From Aaosphaeria pasadenensis (Eukaryota > Ascomycota > Dothideomycetes > Pleosporales): a DNA stretch of 64,000 bases. Under the pieces are notes generated by a model. It worked only from the letters and a program-made list of their open reading frames with translations. It was not told the DNA's origin and ran no database searches. Shown piece after piece: positions 1 through 11,969 of the stretch. Position numbers and translations under genes: made by a program. Positions within the stretch are counted from its first letter, which is position 1; the number at the start of each line of letters is the position of its first letter. The stretch lies in the NCBI GenBank assembly GCA_022813625.1, contig JAKLMB010000012.1, forward strand, positions 744,001-808,000, written 5' to 3'.

Positions 1-3000
1 AAGCAGGGAAATTGCCTGTAACCCAACCAGCCGTTGAGGTGGATCGTGGAATGTGCGTAGGTATCCAGGGGCTGACTTGTAGGTATGTATGTACTCCTTA
101 CTATGTAATACACACGACGTTTATAGTGTGTACTTCGCAAGTGAGGAATCGAAGTAGTCCCTAGAGAACGATGGTACGAAACGTACTTGACCAGTGCATT
201 TTGATAAGTATGCCCAGCTTCGAGTCACGACTTTCATCAATAAGTTGTTGTTGATCAAGAGCCTACCTGAAGTTTTGTCATCTCCGGATTCCGTCGCGAA
301 TATGATTGAAGATGCCTCAACACCACAAATGATGCTACAGATGGGCAAACGTCGCGAAGAAGGACGCGAGGGAATATCAGTCTCGGTTGCCATCAGATGT
401 TTTCAATGTTGTACGGTTTTGATGCTGTATGATACACTATCATCGTGTTCGTTAACGGGATTCGATACACCTGGTGACTTTCATCTAGTAGGTTACTGAT
501 AGGGTAATGAGTAGTTGCACTGGTGGGGTAATATGAGGCCCTAAGAGGCACGAGTAGAACCGATTGATACAGGATGCGAGTGCATGTGTGCTTGATTGGT
601 GAGTGTCTGGATAGGTTCACCAGCCGGGCACGCCAGGCTGGCGGAGGACGCTACAAGGTCAGATTTCATATGTGTCAATGTCCCTGTAATTATGCTTGTG
701 TTCCTGAATCCTTGACACCCTTCATCCCTGTGCCCCCGTGCCCCCGTGTCTGTGCCTAGCCAGAAGCGAGCACTCCCGCCCGTAAATCTGTAATGACCAC
801 AGTGCTGCGCTGCTGTTGTGGTAGTTACTTACGGGAGGACGTGTTATCGATTCGGGTCTTTCGACAGCACGGTTTTCCGTGGTTCCTCACACAGTAGAAA
901 CATGCGGAGAGTTAAACAGTCTGAACGTACAGCCCTGCTGGCACGGGGTATGGCATCGAAGGGCGGTTTGATATTGACTCATGGACTCGGGTAAGGTATG
1001 GTGACGTGTAGGTGAGTACGGAGTACTACTTTCAAGTATGGCGACGTAGAGACCGAAGGGAAGAAGTAGCTAATAGTTTCTTGTTGTGAAGGCTGCCCTG
1101 AGCACTCCGTAGCTCGGTACGGTTCATTGAAAGATGGTAGGTAAGGTAGACACGTGCTTACCTCGTAGAGGATTGTCGGTAGGGAAGTACATAGCAGGCT
1201 ACTGCAAGCGCAATTTCGTTGTGGACAGGTACAGCACGCCTCGTAGAACCTCAAAGCACTGGTTCCTTGTAAGGATAGTAGCGTCGAGGATAGTGTCAAT
1301 TGTTGGGGTCGTTAGTGGCATGGGATGGTGAACGATGGATTGATGGGATGATGGATGGTGGATGGGTGGCGGAGAGGGACGAGGCGAGGCTTCGAAACAT
1401 AGTGCACCGCTCCCGACATCCGCGTCCACCTACAAGGTACAAGTAGCCGAAGCTCGGATCATCTGATGAGGCTATACCGGATATGGGGTAGTCTCTTTCT
1501 GTCTCTCTTCCCCCTCCTCCTCGTCCTTCTCCTCAACCATCTTTCCACCTTCCCACTTGCCACCATTCACCACCATCCCATCCTACCTAGGCATCGTATC
1601 CTAGGTAGAGACACCCTTACACTCCCCCTCTTTCCTACTCGTACCAATTCTATTCACTCAATCATCAGCCATTCATTCAGTCATCTATCTGTTCATCCAG
1701 TCGTCCAGTCATGCTTCATCCCTACTTCATTATTCATCTGCTTCTGATCTAGTCACCTACCACTCCGTACATACAGAGTAGTCGATTAATTTAACCGTCT
1801 CAATTCATCCATTTGACGCACACACACACCACACTACAAGTACACACGCTAGTCATCTTCATTCGCAAGTCCCGCAATGTCCGGATACATGCATGCACAT
1901 ACCCATTCTTTCTTCCATCTTTCTCTAATTAGAAATCTGTGCCGAATTATCGCACGCATTGACAACTTACATCGAACCTCACGCCTTCCGAGCTAACCAG
2001 ATTTCCACTCAATCATATACTCCGCATGTACGGAGTACTGTGTACAGAGTACCAACTTGTGCTGTATGTACTTGGTACATACCACATACTTAAGTATCAT
2101 AACAGGTATACAGTGAGTCGCAGGTCTATCAAAAGGCACACGACCTCTGGCTGAGGTATCATTCAACAACACAAGTACATCGCTACATCATGCTATCAAG
2201 ATGCTAATCGCGCCGGCCAAAAGTTAGCCTCGTTCCTTGTCTTTCATCATTTCACCACAAGAAGATACACCTCCTCCACCACCCTACATCTGCACGAGAT
2301 GGAATGCATATAAAACCGAATTGTACAATATAATACTCAGTACTCCGTACATGTGTGCGACGCGATTACTGGCTCCGATCTTTCCCGCCGCGATACACGT
2401 CGCTATGGCGTTGCAGGCCTTGGCTGCTTTGAGACTGCCACGGCCTTCTCCGCATCTCCAGGCGCAGTGCATGATACCATCTCATCATTCCTGTCTACGT
2501 TGGTGTTGAATAGATAACATGGGTGACGATACGAATACAGCACATCACCAATACAACTTCAAAATTCAGTCGACTTCGTTAGGTAAGGGCACGGCCACAG
2601 GGTCGTCGCCAGAAACCGCACCGGTCAGGGCCACGCCAGGGCGTGTTCGTCATTAAGGCGCTGGCCGGCGTCCACTACTCAGGGTGCTTCATGAGGGGAC
2701 AGAGCAACCAAACCAGCCCAATTCCACCTCCAGTTCACCCATGTTCCAGCTCGTCGATCGCGTCCAGAACTTGTGGCCGGCGGTGGAAGCCAAATTCTGT
2801 TGCACTTTGCTTGAGAACGCCGGACATCCTTGGACAGAAGGATTGCAGGGGCGCTGCACCGCTAACTTGACATCAACAAGTCGCTAGCTCGAGTGGTGTG
2901 TCATGGTCACGGGCACGGTCATGGCTACTGACACAGAGACCCAGAACCGGAGAAGACCTATCTATCTACCATACTTCTGTTGCAGTAATGCTTTATCGCA

Positions 3001-4956
3001 GCTCTGCGACGGTCCACATCACTGACCGTCTACTCACCTTTGGACGACTTTCGCCGCTCGCTTCATCTTGCTCTTGATTAGTTATGGAGTACGCTCTCCT
3101 TGTGTGTGCAAGTGCAGAATAGTCAACGCGCGCCGCCTTTCTTATGCATGCTAGCGATCCCAGTCTTAGCTTGCATCCTGGCACATCCCTACATACTCAG
3201 ACACCCCTGTTTATACGGTTACTCCCTACATCCCTACATTTCCTACATCCTCGTCACTACAGCACTCACAGTCTCATACTGGGCTAGTGTATGCCTGTGG
3301 TCGCTGTGTGTCGCTGCATTCGCTGTCTCGCTGTTTCTTGCTGCCAATGCTTCTGCTTGCTGCTGCACCCGTTACTGCACCGCTGCACTACTGCATCATC
3401 GAACCCTACTGTGCTTTTACGAACACTGTACTGTATGGAGTGCTCCGTTCTGTCCCCAAGCCAGTACCTCTGATACCACATCTACATACCACTCACTCAG
3501 CAGAAACACCACCCGCAAGAACTGCAGCAGCAGTAGCAGCAGTGGCATCAGCAGCAACAGCCCTCCTGTCCCCACTGGGCCACAACTGATCAACCCCTCT
3601 CGTCGCAATCTTCTTTTTGCTCCCTCCTTCCTCTCTCCCTCTCCCTTTCATCATCTCTCCTCCTCATCTCCCCACATTGGATCGGCCTCAACCCCTCCAA
3701 CATTATCGTTTCTCTACCTACCTCATCCCAGCTTGTCATCTTTCCCCTGCTCATCTCTGTTTGGCCTTTGCAACTGCGCCTGCAGCTTTACGCCAATTGA
3801 TCACAACCTGCCTGGTCCAGCTCCATTTTCTCCGACCAGCCCATTCCTACGCCCGCACACCCGCGTCTATAGCGTCGTCTCGCGTGGTGTCAGGCGTATG
3901 CCGGTTCCCAGCTGGCCCTGATGCCAACTCTGGGTCTACTTCCCCTTGTTTATGACTACAGCCAGGAACCCGCTACTCCTCTTCCATCACCTCCCACCAC
4001 CCTTGTCGGCTAAGCGATTTGCGCCTAGCCATTATCACTGACCACATATCATATCAACTCGGCCCCGTGCTGGCCTCCTTGGGTACATACCTCCATACCT
4101 ACCAAAATCTACCTTTACACTTTCTACATACCGACCTACAAACTCCCAATTCCATACCTCGACATACCCGCGACGTACTTTCAACACTTACACGCCTCTC
4201 AACTTCCCCTTCTCTCACGCGCCCCTCGCCCGCCAGATTTGCTTCATCAGTGTCGTGTTGCCTGTACTCTGCTCTCCGGCCGGCCGGCTCCAGCCTACAC
4301 CGTCTGCAATTGACCACCGCGGATTCGCGTACGACTCGCTGTTCCCGCGCCGTTGCGACAACTCGTCCCCGTTGTTGGATCCTTGGCACTGAGCTCTGTC
4401 TCTCATGCTGCTGCTCTGACCTGACTAATCTAGCAGCATCGTGAACCTGAAGGTGTCTCTCGCGACCCCCGCCCGACTCTCCTCCCTCCTCACGGGTGCA
4501 AGACTCCCCACCTGCCACGGCACTCTCGCTATCGAAAGGCCTCCCCCCTCCACTCTTTCTTCGGGTTGTTCAATAATTCGTTTGGCCTGTCATTTTTCTT
4601 AAGGTATTTACCATTCGTCTCGGTTTTCTCCATCCGCTTAACTCTATGTCTCTCGGCGTGATTGACTAACAATCGCAGTACCCGTGGTTTTGGCGGTAAC
4701 TCGTCGGTTTGCAACGCAGCATAATCCTGATCATTTCTTTCCATCTACAGCATTTTTGCATAGCTTTGGTCCCCTTTCAGGCTTCTGCGAGGCAAGTGCT
4801 ATCTTTGCCGAACGCCTGGATTCGCGATACATTACATCGTGTCATATGCTTTCCACTTGACACCCGAAGGCATTCAGCGATTGATTACGGTTTATTCGTC
4901 CACAATATCGACGTCATTCGCTTTTCGCCCAAATTCTCGGCACTCCAGCATTCCCC
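1..4956. promoter_or_regulatory. Long non-coding upstream region of the WOPR gene
   Basis: I find no convincing gene here. Open frames exist, but they lack coding character or an ATG start and lie in C/T-rich sequence that is depleted of stops. Strong pyrimidine tracts on the + strand lie around 1495-1745, 3480-3760 and 4440-4560, as is usual for fungal promoters and leaders. Three exact copies of the 9-mer TACGGAGTA (either strand) lie at 1017, 2029 and 2341. The layout suggests an unusually long promoter and/or 5' leader for the regulator at 4957. Long upstream regions are known for the Candida relative WOR1, but the link here is inference. Confidence 0.5.
1017..2349. repeat. Recurrent TACGGAGTA/TACTCCGTA 9-mer (left cluster)
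   Basis: Exact copies start at 1017 (+), 2029 (+) and 2341 (as TACTCCGTA). Further exact copies lie at 9147 (+) and 9707 (reverse form), and one-base variants occur nearby (for example 1762 and 2044). I saw no exact copy in the gene-dense right half. Function is unknown: it could be a dispersed regulatory word, a mini-inverted repeat core or a mutational hotspot. Confidence 0.55.
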
Positions 4957-6750
4957 ATGTTACAAGGAATCCGCCCTTCGACCTTGAGCATGCCATCTTT
5001 TGGCCACAGTCTAAGTGTCCACAAGATGGACAATTACCCCGATGTTGATCCATGGAGCTGGTCCTCTCAACAGTCGAACTCTACAAATCAGACATATAGC
5101 GGTATCTTTGATCCCGCTTTATACAATTTCGCCCACCCGCCGGCACCGGCACCGGCACCGACACCACAGAATGTGCAACCTCGGCACCATTCTATCGCAA
5201 CTTCACACGTTGTTAGCGCCCCGTCAAGTGTACAATCACATACTGCAACCCCGCCACCTCCAAGACAGCAGGTCGCCGGGACTCTAGTCAAAGCCCAGCC
5301 TGCGTTCAAGCCTACTTGGCACGGGTTTCTGGATACCACCAAAGACGCCATGACCATCGTTGAAGCTGCTCTTCAGGGACGACTCAGCCACATTAGCCGT
5401 CGACCACATGATAAAGAACGAGCCGAAATGCTCACTTCCGGAACTGTATTGGTTTATGAGGAAAACGCCTCAGGAATTAAGCGTTGGACTGATGCTGTTC
5501 ACTGGTCTCCAAGCCGTGTCATGAATAACTGCTTGATCTATCGACAGCTAGTACGTGCACTCAAACCAGAGGAAAAAAGATCCGCACTCAACCCTTCATG
5601 TGGCACGAAACGAAAACGCAAAGAAAGTGTTAGCCCATCAATGACCAACACCGGCGAGAATGTTGCCAACGCCGACGACGAGTATGAGCATTCGGCATTC
5701 GACCCTTTGTCTGGTGATCCTACATCTAACGACAAAGTTTACGCCAATTTCGCTCAAACTCTCACTCCAGACCAACAAAGACGGTTTTGCGGATCCCTCA
5801 TTGATAGTTATGAGTTCAAGGAGGGTGGCTTGATGAAGAAGACAATATCCGTGAAATATAATGGCACCCATCACCATATCATATCCTATTACAGCCTTGA
5901 GGATGTCGTTAACGGCAAACTCAAGCGCCCTTTCCAGGATCCGAAATTGTCGAACGTCCAACCCAGACCAGAGCTGTTGACTGGATGGAAAGTCAGTCTC
6001 GAGGACGAGGAGAATAAAGAAGCACCTTTGATGGCAGGCTACTCCCACCATCCAGTTGTCGGTGCCGTTCCCCAGCCAGTCCCGGCCCACCACATGGTGC
6101 AGCCGCAGGCACCACTCCAGCTGCAGGTACCAACTGAGTATTGGTCAGGTACGCAGGTCCAGGATTTTGGTGCGACTCAATCTCCTCAGCATTTTGCTTC
6201 GTCGCATCATCCTACGACTGCCTATGCACAACAAGCGCCCCAGCAGCAATCAATCCATCAGGGACATGGTCAACATTACCCTGCTCAATCACCTCCGCAG
6301 CATTACACTGCTCACCAGTCGCCGACTTCCAATTATCCTTATTCTATGGCTAATCACTATACGGCGCAGCCTCGGGCAACCCAACACTACTCATCAGGAC
6401 ACCGTGCGAGCCCTGTGCAGGGGTACTCGCAACAACACACTGCACCTTCATATCCTTCGGCTCAACATACGCAAACTGCGCACCATTCGCATTATCCAAT
6501 TGCACAGACACCACTTTATGACTTAAATGGCCTGCCTGCACCGTCTTCACAGAGCCATACTCCTGTCGAGCAATTACCTCACAACACCATACCGCCGCCA
6601 AACGACTTGCAGAGAAGGGCGTCTGCGCCTGTTGTGATGCGATCATATGGTCAGGCTCAGACTCAGCAGCAGTTTTCCACCGCCCTACCACAGCAAAGTT
6701 ATTATGTTCCTGATGCGAAATATCCTACAAATTCTGGCTATGGATACTGA
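4957..6750 (+). CDS. WOPR-domain (Gti1/Pac2 family) transcription regulator
   Basis: A single uninterrupted exon encodes 597 aa. The WOPR fold has two conserved boxes. The first spans about residues 120-200 and contains RRPHDKERAE, LVYEE and GIKRWTD...WSPSR. The second, WOPRb, spans about 297-325 and contains KTISV...HHIISYYS. A basic patch (GTKRKRK, about 216-222) separates them and could act as a nuclear localisation signal. The C-terminal 240 residues are rich in Gln, His, Pro, Ser and Tyr, typical of the activation region of this family. Members such as Wor1, Ryp1 and Sge1 are DNA-binding master regulators of morphology, effector expression or conidiation. The usual Gly of RWTDG is Ala here, so this may be a divergent paralogue. 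Alternative starts are ATG 4990 and ATG 5026; the latter has the better context (caagATGG) and gives 574 aa. A specific orthologue name is not justified. Confidence 0.9.
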   Translation: MLQGIRPSTLSMPSFGHSLSVHKMDNYPDVDPWSWSSQQSNSTNQTYSGIFDPALYNFAHPPAPAPAPTPQNVQPRHHSIATSHVVSAPSSVQSHTATPPPPRQQVAGTLVKAQPAFKPTWHGFLDTTKDAMTIVEAALQGRLSHISRRPHDKERAEMLTSGTVLVYEENASGIKRWTDAVHWSPSRVMNNCLIYRQLVRALKPEEKRSALNPSCGTKRKRKESVSPSMTNTGENVANADDEYEHSAFDPLSGDPTSNDKVYANFAQTLTPDQQRRFCGSLIDSYEFKEGGLMKKTISVKYNGTHHHIISYYSLEDVVNGKLKRPFQDPKLSNVQPRPELLTGWKVSLEDEENKEAPLMAGYSHHPVVGAVPQPVPAHHMVQPQAPLQLQVPTEYWSGTQVQDFGATQSPQHFASSHHPTTAYAQQAPQQQSIHQGHGQHYPAQSPPQHYTAHQSPTSNYPYSMANHYTAQPRATQHYSSGHRASPVQGYSQQHTAPSYPSAQHTQTAHHSHYPIAQTPLYDLNGLPAPSSQSHTPVEQLPHNTIPPPNDLQRRASAPVVMRSYGQAQTQQQFSTALPQQSYYVPDAKYPTNSGYGY

Positions 6751-9700
6751 CCAGGCATTTTTCGGATGAGAACAAACCCCTTGCTCAATAGCGCAAATTA
6801 CTCCCCAAATCTCAGTACGCACAAACGGGTGTTGAGATATCCTCTTTCTTAATGTTCAACACCGGCTCGGTACATACCATCGTCATGAGAAATGATCACG
6901 GCGGACAGATCAGGACTTGATACCCCATCTCAAAACGGCATCATGGCGAAATTTATTTCCCTTTTGTTCTTTCGACACTACTCTCTCAATGTCTTTGCAT
7001 ACCTGCGGTAATAATTCGCTACTTCATGATTATCCACATTGGATTCGCGGTGTTGGCGGAACCTTGTTTCAGACTTCGGTTTACATTTACAGCACAGCAT
7101 ATTCGTTTCCACAGCCTTCTCGAACTTTTTGTAGCTCTTTCCCGCGATTTCTTGCAAGCACCCTTACGGGAGGTGCATCCCATGTTGTTTCTAGTTCCAT
7201 TCGTTTCCACCTGGGCCAAGGCTGTCGTTCGACTTCGTGGATCTTATAGAGATCCTTGTAACCAACGATGTGGCCATGTAGCATGGCAATTGTAAGTAAT
7301 ATTGATGGAAAGCTAATAGGCATTATTTTATCGAGGGGGGGCGCATATGATGATAGCTAAGGATTCACGGCCAATATATTCAACAAATATTTTCAGAAGC
7401 AACGATGGTACCGTCGTTCCATAGACAACTTTCCATGCGAGACCATTGTTTTCAAAGGGGAAATTACCCGAACTGACTATTGCTTCGTACTCGTGCCAAC
7501 AACAGGTACCATTAGAGTTCGCACTCATGCTAAAAATCTAATTCGCGTATCGCGTCTCCACGGGAAGCTCAGCCGGCGGAGCGTAGCGAGTGGCATGATC
7601 TTTGCGCACGTTCGTCGTGGAGCATATGATCATTCCACGATCTATGCTTCATGAACTGTTTTCGCTCAGAAGGCTTGTGCCGCGTGCGCGGACACCATCT
7701 GCGCTTGGCATACAAGACACAAAATTTCATGCTCAACGCGGTGAGAGGTATGTATATGCAATACGACACATCTACGCGATGAAAGACCCCATCGCTCTGT
7801 GGCTTCTTGGTCTAATGATATGCTCACCAAGATCGACATAGTGTGCCATCCCTTTGGAACTCCCTTTGCCTGAAATGGACCAAATAGCGTTAGGGCAGAA
7901 CGCCAACTTGGCGGTCCATTTTTGTTATTCTTTCAGCACGAACAAGGAAGGGAGAGTCTGCCAGTTAGTTGAGGCCATCGTAATATAGGGACAGAGGACT
8001 TATTCTTACTGAAGAACAGGGAACTTGTGAGCTCTGCTGATAATGGATATACTTGGACTATATGGAGTAATAACATAATAGTTCAGGGGGTCGGCAGTGG
8101 ATCGGCTAAAGTGGTGAGGCGGGAAGAGACCAAGTATCGGGTAACACGCTCAGGCAAACCCTTGCTTTTCGGTAACAAGCCTTACCATACCGAACTTCCA
8201 GATCGACAACTACGGGATACTCTGTAGATCAGTGGAACAATATTGAACGAGGTATGAGACGTCACACTAGGATGCCCTTGAAGCTTTAGATGTTATGTGC
8301 AAAGAAGAGCCACATTGTGCATAAAATCGTCACCCTACCCGGGTGCAACAGGACCGGCACAACTGAAAGCGATACCGAGGCCAACTATCGATCGGCCCAG
8401 TGATGGCCCTGGCAAAGGAACGCCATCAGAAATGCAGAGCCATGCAGTAAGTGGGGAGCCTGATCACACTGGCACCGCCTTGGACCTTCACCGTAATGCC
8501 GATGCAAGAGCAACGGTCCGGCACGTCTCCTACTGTCCTACATGTGCAATTAGGGAAACGACCCAAGAATCCGAGATTATTTCCCTCATCGCCGATGATG
8601 CTAATGGCTGTGACTGAATGTGCCGATGGGAGGCATGGGGGAGGAATGCACACCATGAACACAAGAACACAAAAATTGACCGGGGTTTTCCGTACAGGCG
8701 GGGAAAGATGCAAAAAGTGAGGGGGATGTGGCGTCCAACACTTTGAAAATCACCCTGTTCATGGGATTCTGTAAATACCATGGTGGCCGGACCCAGCAAC
8801 GAAAACAATCCGCAGAAGAGTAGATTTCCAAACCGCCGGGAAAAAGCACTCCAACATAGGTGTGGTGCAGTAGTAGAGGTAGTACAGAGTGAAACTTCAC
8901 GGGATTTAGTAGATATGAAGGGATCCCTTCGGCGTGGATACTCCCTGCAACCAAATCCTTCGGCAAGAGTGAGAGCAAAGAAAAAGCAAAGAGTAGCGTC
9001 ATGTATGCACGCCGTCACGGCCGTGTAATCCCTGCGGCGGATGTAAGCTCCCATGTCCCCATACATATCGTACCCTCAACACTAACAAATGAGAAAGGCA
9101 ACAGCATCAGCCTTTCGAGACACAAACTCAACATAATCATGCCGTGTACGGAGTACGTCTGCTCTTCTGACTGCTGGAGCCGGGTATGCGGGGAAGGAAG
9201 AGATGGTCGACTTTCCATCGTCCAAATCGATCTAGACCTCGTATCCAGCCAACAGGTTGATGCCTTTTATGTTTGTTTGCTTTTCCCCTCTCCACGTTGT
9301 GTAGTCGTCTTGTACCACCACAACCACGGAGAGTACTGTCATGCACCCAACATCGCAGCGCCGTGTTCCAATAGGCGCACCTTACATGTCCATTCTGTCC
9401 ACTTGCATCGGTACACGAATGCGATTGATCCACATCATTATCGCCGTTTTCTCTTCCCGCGTATCGAGCTTTCCTTGCCTCTCCAGATCTCCTCCGTCCT
9501 CTGCGCCTTGATTTGTAGATCCTCGCTACATGTTTCTTCCGACATTGAGGAAGAAGCGGTCTAGAACCTAGGTAGCCATCCAAAAGGAAAAAGACTTGAT
9601 GCACTGCATCTTGGGCCACACGGGTAGGCAGTGTAAAGTGGATCGCACCTCAGGTTTGTGCATAACGCTGGTTCTGAGCAAGCTCTGTCAAAAATATCTT

Positions 9701-11969
9701 GTGTACTACTCCGTATACACTGTATAACTGACTTCATCTCTGGAGCATCTTTCGATGTTGCACCTATAGAAGGACCGTTCACCTAGCCAGAATGGTGATG
9801 TTTCTATCTTGTCAAAGCGTGAAACTTCCCACGCTTTCGCCTCCATTTTTCTTTTTGCAAGCAGCTGTCACCGCTCTGGAAGACATACGTCTGCTGGCTA
9901 CGGAGCACAGATGGCATGAAAACCACCATGTACAAGGCCGAAGTGCTGAAGTCTCTCCTCAACTAGCTCTACACCACGTTGCCCTTGTGAACCCAAGGAA
10001 GTCTTGATGTGCATGAGGTGGATATCACTCCCGTACCAACCATATTCGTCTCCACCCATTCAGCCTCGCTTATCCAATATTTCTCGTTTCTCATTTCTTT
10101 TTCCTCTGGCGCACAGCATCTTGAACCAAGCATATGGTTGCTTTTGTCTGGCTAAAAGGCTCTTCTTTGGAATCCACTGAATCATGTTCTACTGACCATT
10201 ACCCTCGCAACCAAAGTTTATTGGCCATAATGGATAAATTCTCGCAAGATGTGATGATACTTTGAGAATACGTCACACTCTGATACCCGTCCACCAGATT
10301 CAGCCTCTCAGATCCGACGCACCCGCATGCTCTCTCTCTCATATTCCATCGCTGAAAGGGGCCCACCTCCCCGACGCGACGCAACAGCAGCGGGACGGAA
10401 ACCTAAGAGATTTCGTATCGTCCCTCATCACACATACATACAAATACAAACAAGGATTACGATCCTTCAAACCATATTTCCGAACATCTGGTCCTTCATA
10501 TCCCATGATCTTTTTCGCTACGGAGATATTCCAGTGGCATGGCAGTGTTGTACCGTACACACGCACGTAACGTACGCGTACATACAGTAAACGGTGGGTG
10601 GTGAATAGTGTCATCGTCATTGGACGAGGGGTTACGGAGGGTGGTACAATGTGCTATGAGCGGTGGTACGAACATCTCCGGAAATTCTGCTCAGTCAGCA
10701 TGATAGAGTATCCGGTGCGGAGGATGGTGAATCTGGCCCCGATGGCACACTTTTCACTTTTTCCCTTCGGAGACGTGAAAGCCTTAACTCTACACACTTT
10801 TCTCCATAACCTAAACACGCCCCCCCTCCCCATCCCCAAGAACAACATGAAGTAAAAGAACTTCCCCAGCGGAGCACGTAGCCCCCCTCCCTCTCCTTCC
10901 TCCCTCCGCTGAATCCCCGTTCCGTCCGACGACAAAAAACCGCAAAGAGCGACGTGGCACAACATCTTCCCTTCCCATAATACCCACATAGTCCCTCCTC
11001 CCTTCCGATCCCCGCTCCGGGCCCGCTAGCTAGCCACATGCCATGCCATGCATGCAGATAAAGCATACATGCATTTGCAGGTTGCATTGTGTACATAACA
11101 TGTATGTACAGCCGCGTGCTACTGTCGTGTTCGCTTGCTCGCTTGCGTGGTTGCATGTATGTGCTTCGTACTCTTTCTTGTGTAATGTATTGTAATGTAC
11201 ATACTGTAGTGTTGGTGTTGTACGAGGAGAAGCGAGTCAGGTTGGAGTGAGTCGTAGGGAGCATGGGAGGTCGGATAGGATGATGGCGATCTTGTGCTTT
11301 TCTTTTGTGAGCAAGGGAGTGGTAACTGGGTCTATGGTGGTGTATTGTTGATATCGTAAGTTGCTGTGCATTGTTCTCTGGGATGGATGGGTGCGGAGTG
11401 GATGCAGTGTGCGTTTGTTGACACTTTTGAGCGAGGCTACTCCGATGTATGCAATGCCATCATTACACTCGTATTCATGCTGTATCCAAATCTTTTCACA
11501 TATGATGCAAGGCGGCTGACTTATCTGATTACCATCAGTATCCACCAACTTGCATTCATGCCGTCGCCCATCAAGCGTCCCGAACCCACCACACTTCCTT
11601 CATTCATCCAAACACAACAAACCACCACTCCAACAACCAACGACAACCCCCCATCGTAAACCCCAACGCGCAATGCAGAATATCGCTGCTTCAAAAACAT
11701 CCGAGCATCAAGCTCTAAACAGATGTAGTCCTAACAAAGCAATTCCGATCTAGGCCTAGCCGCGGTACGGGCGCGCACCCTCGACCACTCCGGCGGGACA
11801 GCACCGGTCCAAACCTTAATTGCTACTCTCCCGCATCTGAGGGTTTCTTTCAAACGCTCTCCCGCGATTCTGCTAGTTACCTTCGGAGTAGCGCGACGCT
11901 GGGGTTAAGACTGTACTAATGCGAGGGATTTGGTGATTTATAGTAAGAGCATAGCGAAGCGACCCGCGG
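6751..11969. other. Gene-poor intergenic DNA
   Basis: I see no gene I can defend in these 5.2 kb. Several ORFs of up to 187 codons occur, but they overlap each other on both strands and show no domain, signal or splice context. Two TACGGAGTA words lie at 9147 and 9707. Around 10860-11000 the + strand is C-rich. Confidence 0.5.

Noticed and set aside
3100..3921. 273-codon open frame on the + strand
   Set aside because: It has no ATG at its start, lies in C/T-rich DNA where stops are rare, and its translation is low-complexity Ser/Pro/Leu/Cys without a domain.
8530..9066. 178-codon frame on the minus strand
   Set aside because: It overlaps other frames on both strands and shows no recognisable features.
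9001..9564. 187-codon ATG frame on the + strand
   Set aside because: It overlaps a long frame on the other strand (9619-9137), has no domain, signal peptide or splice context, and its composition looks random.
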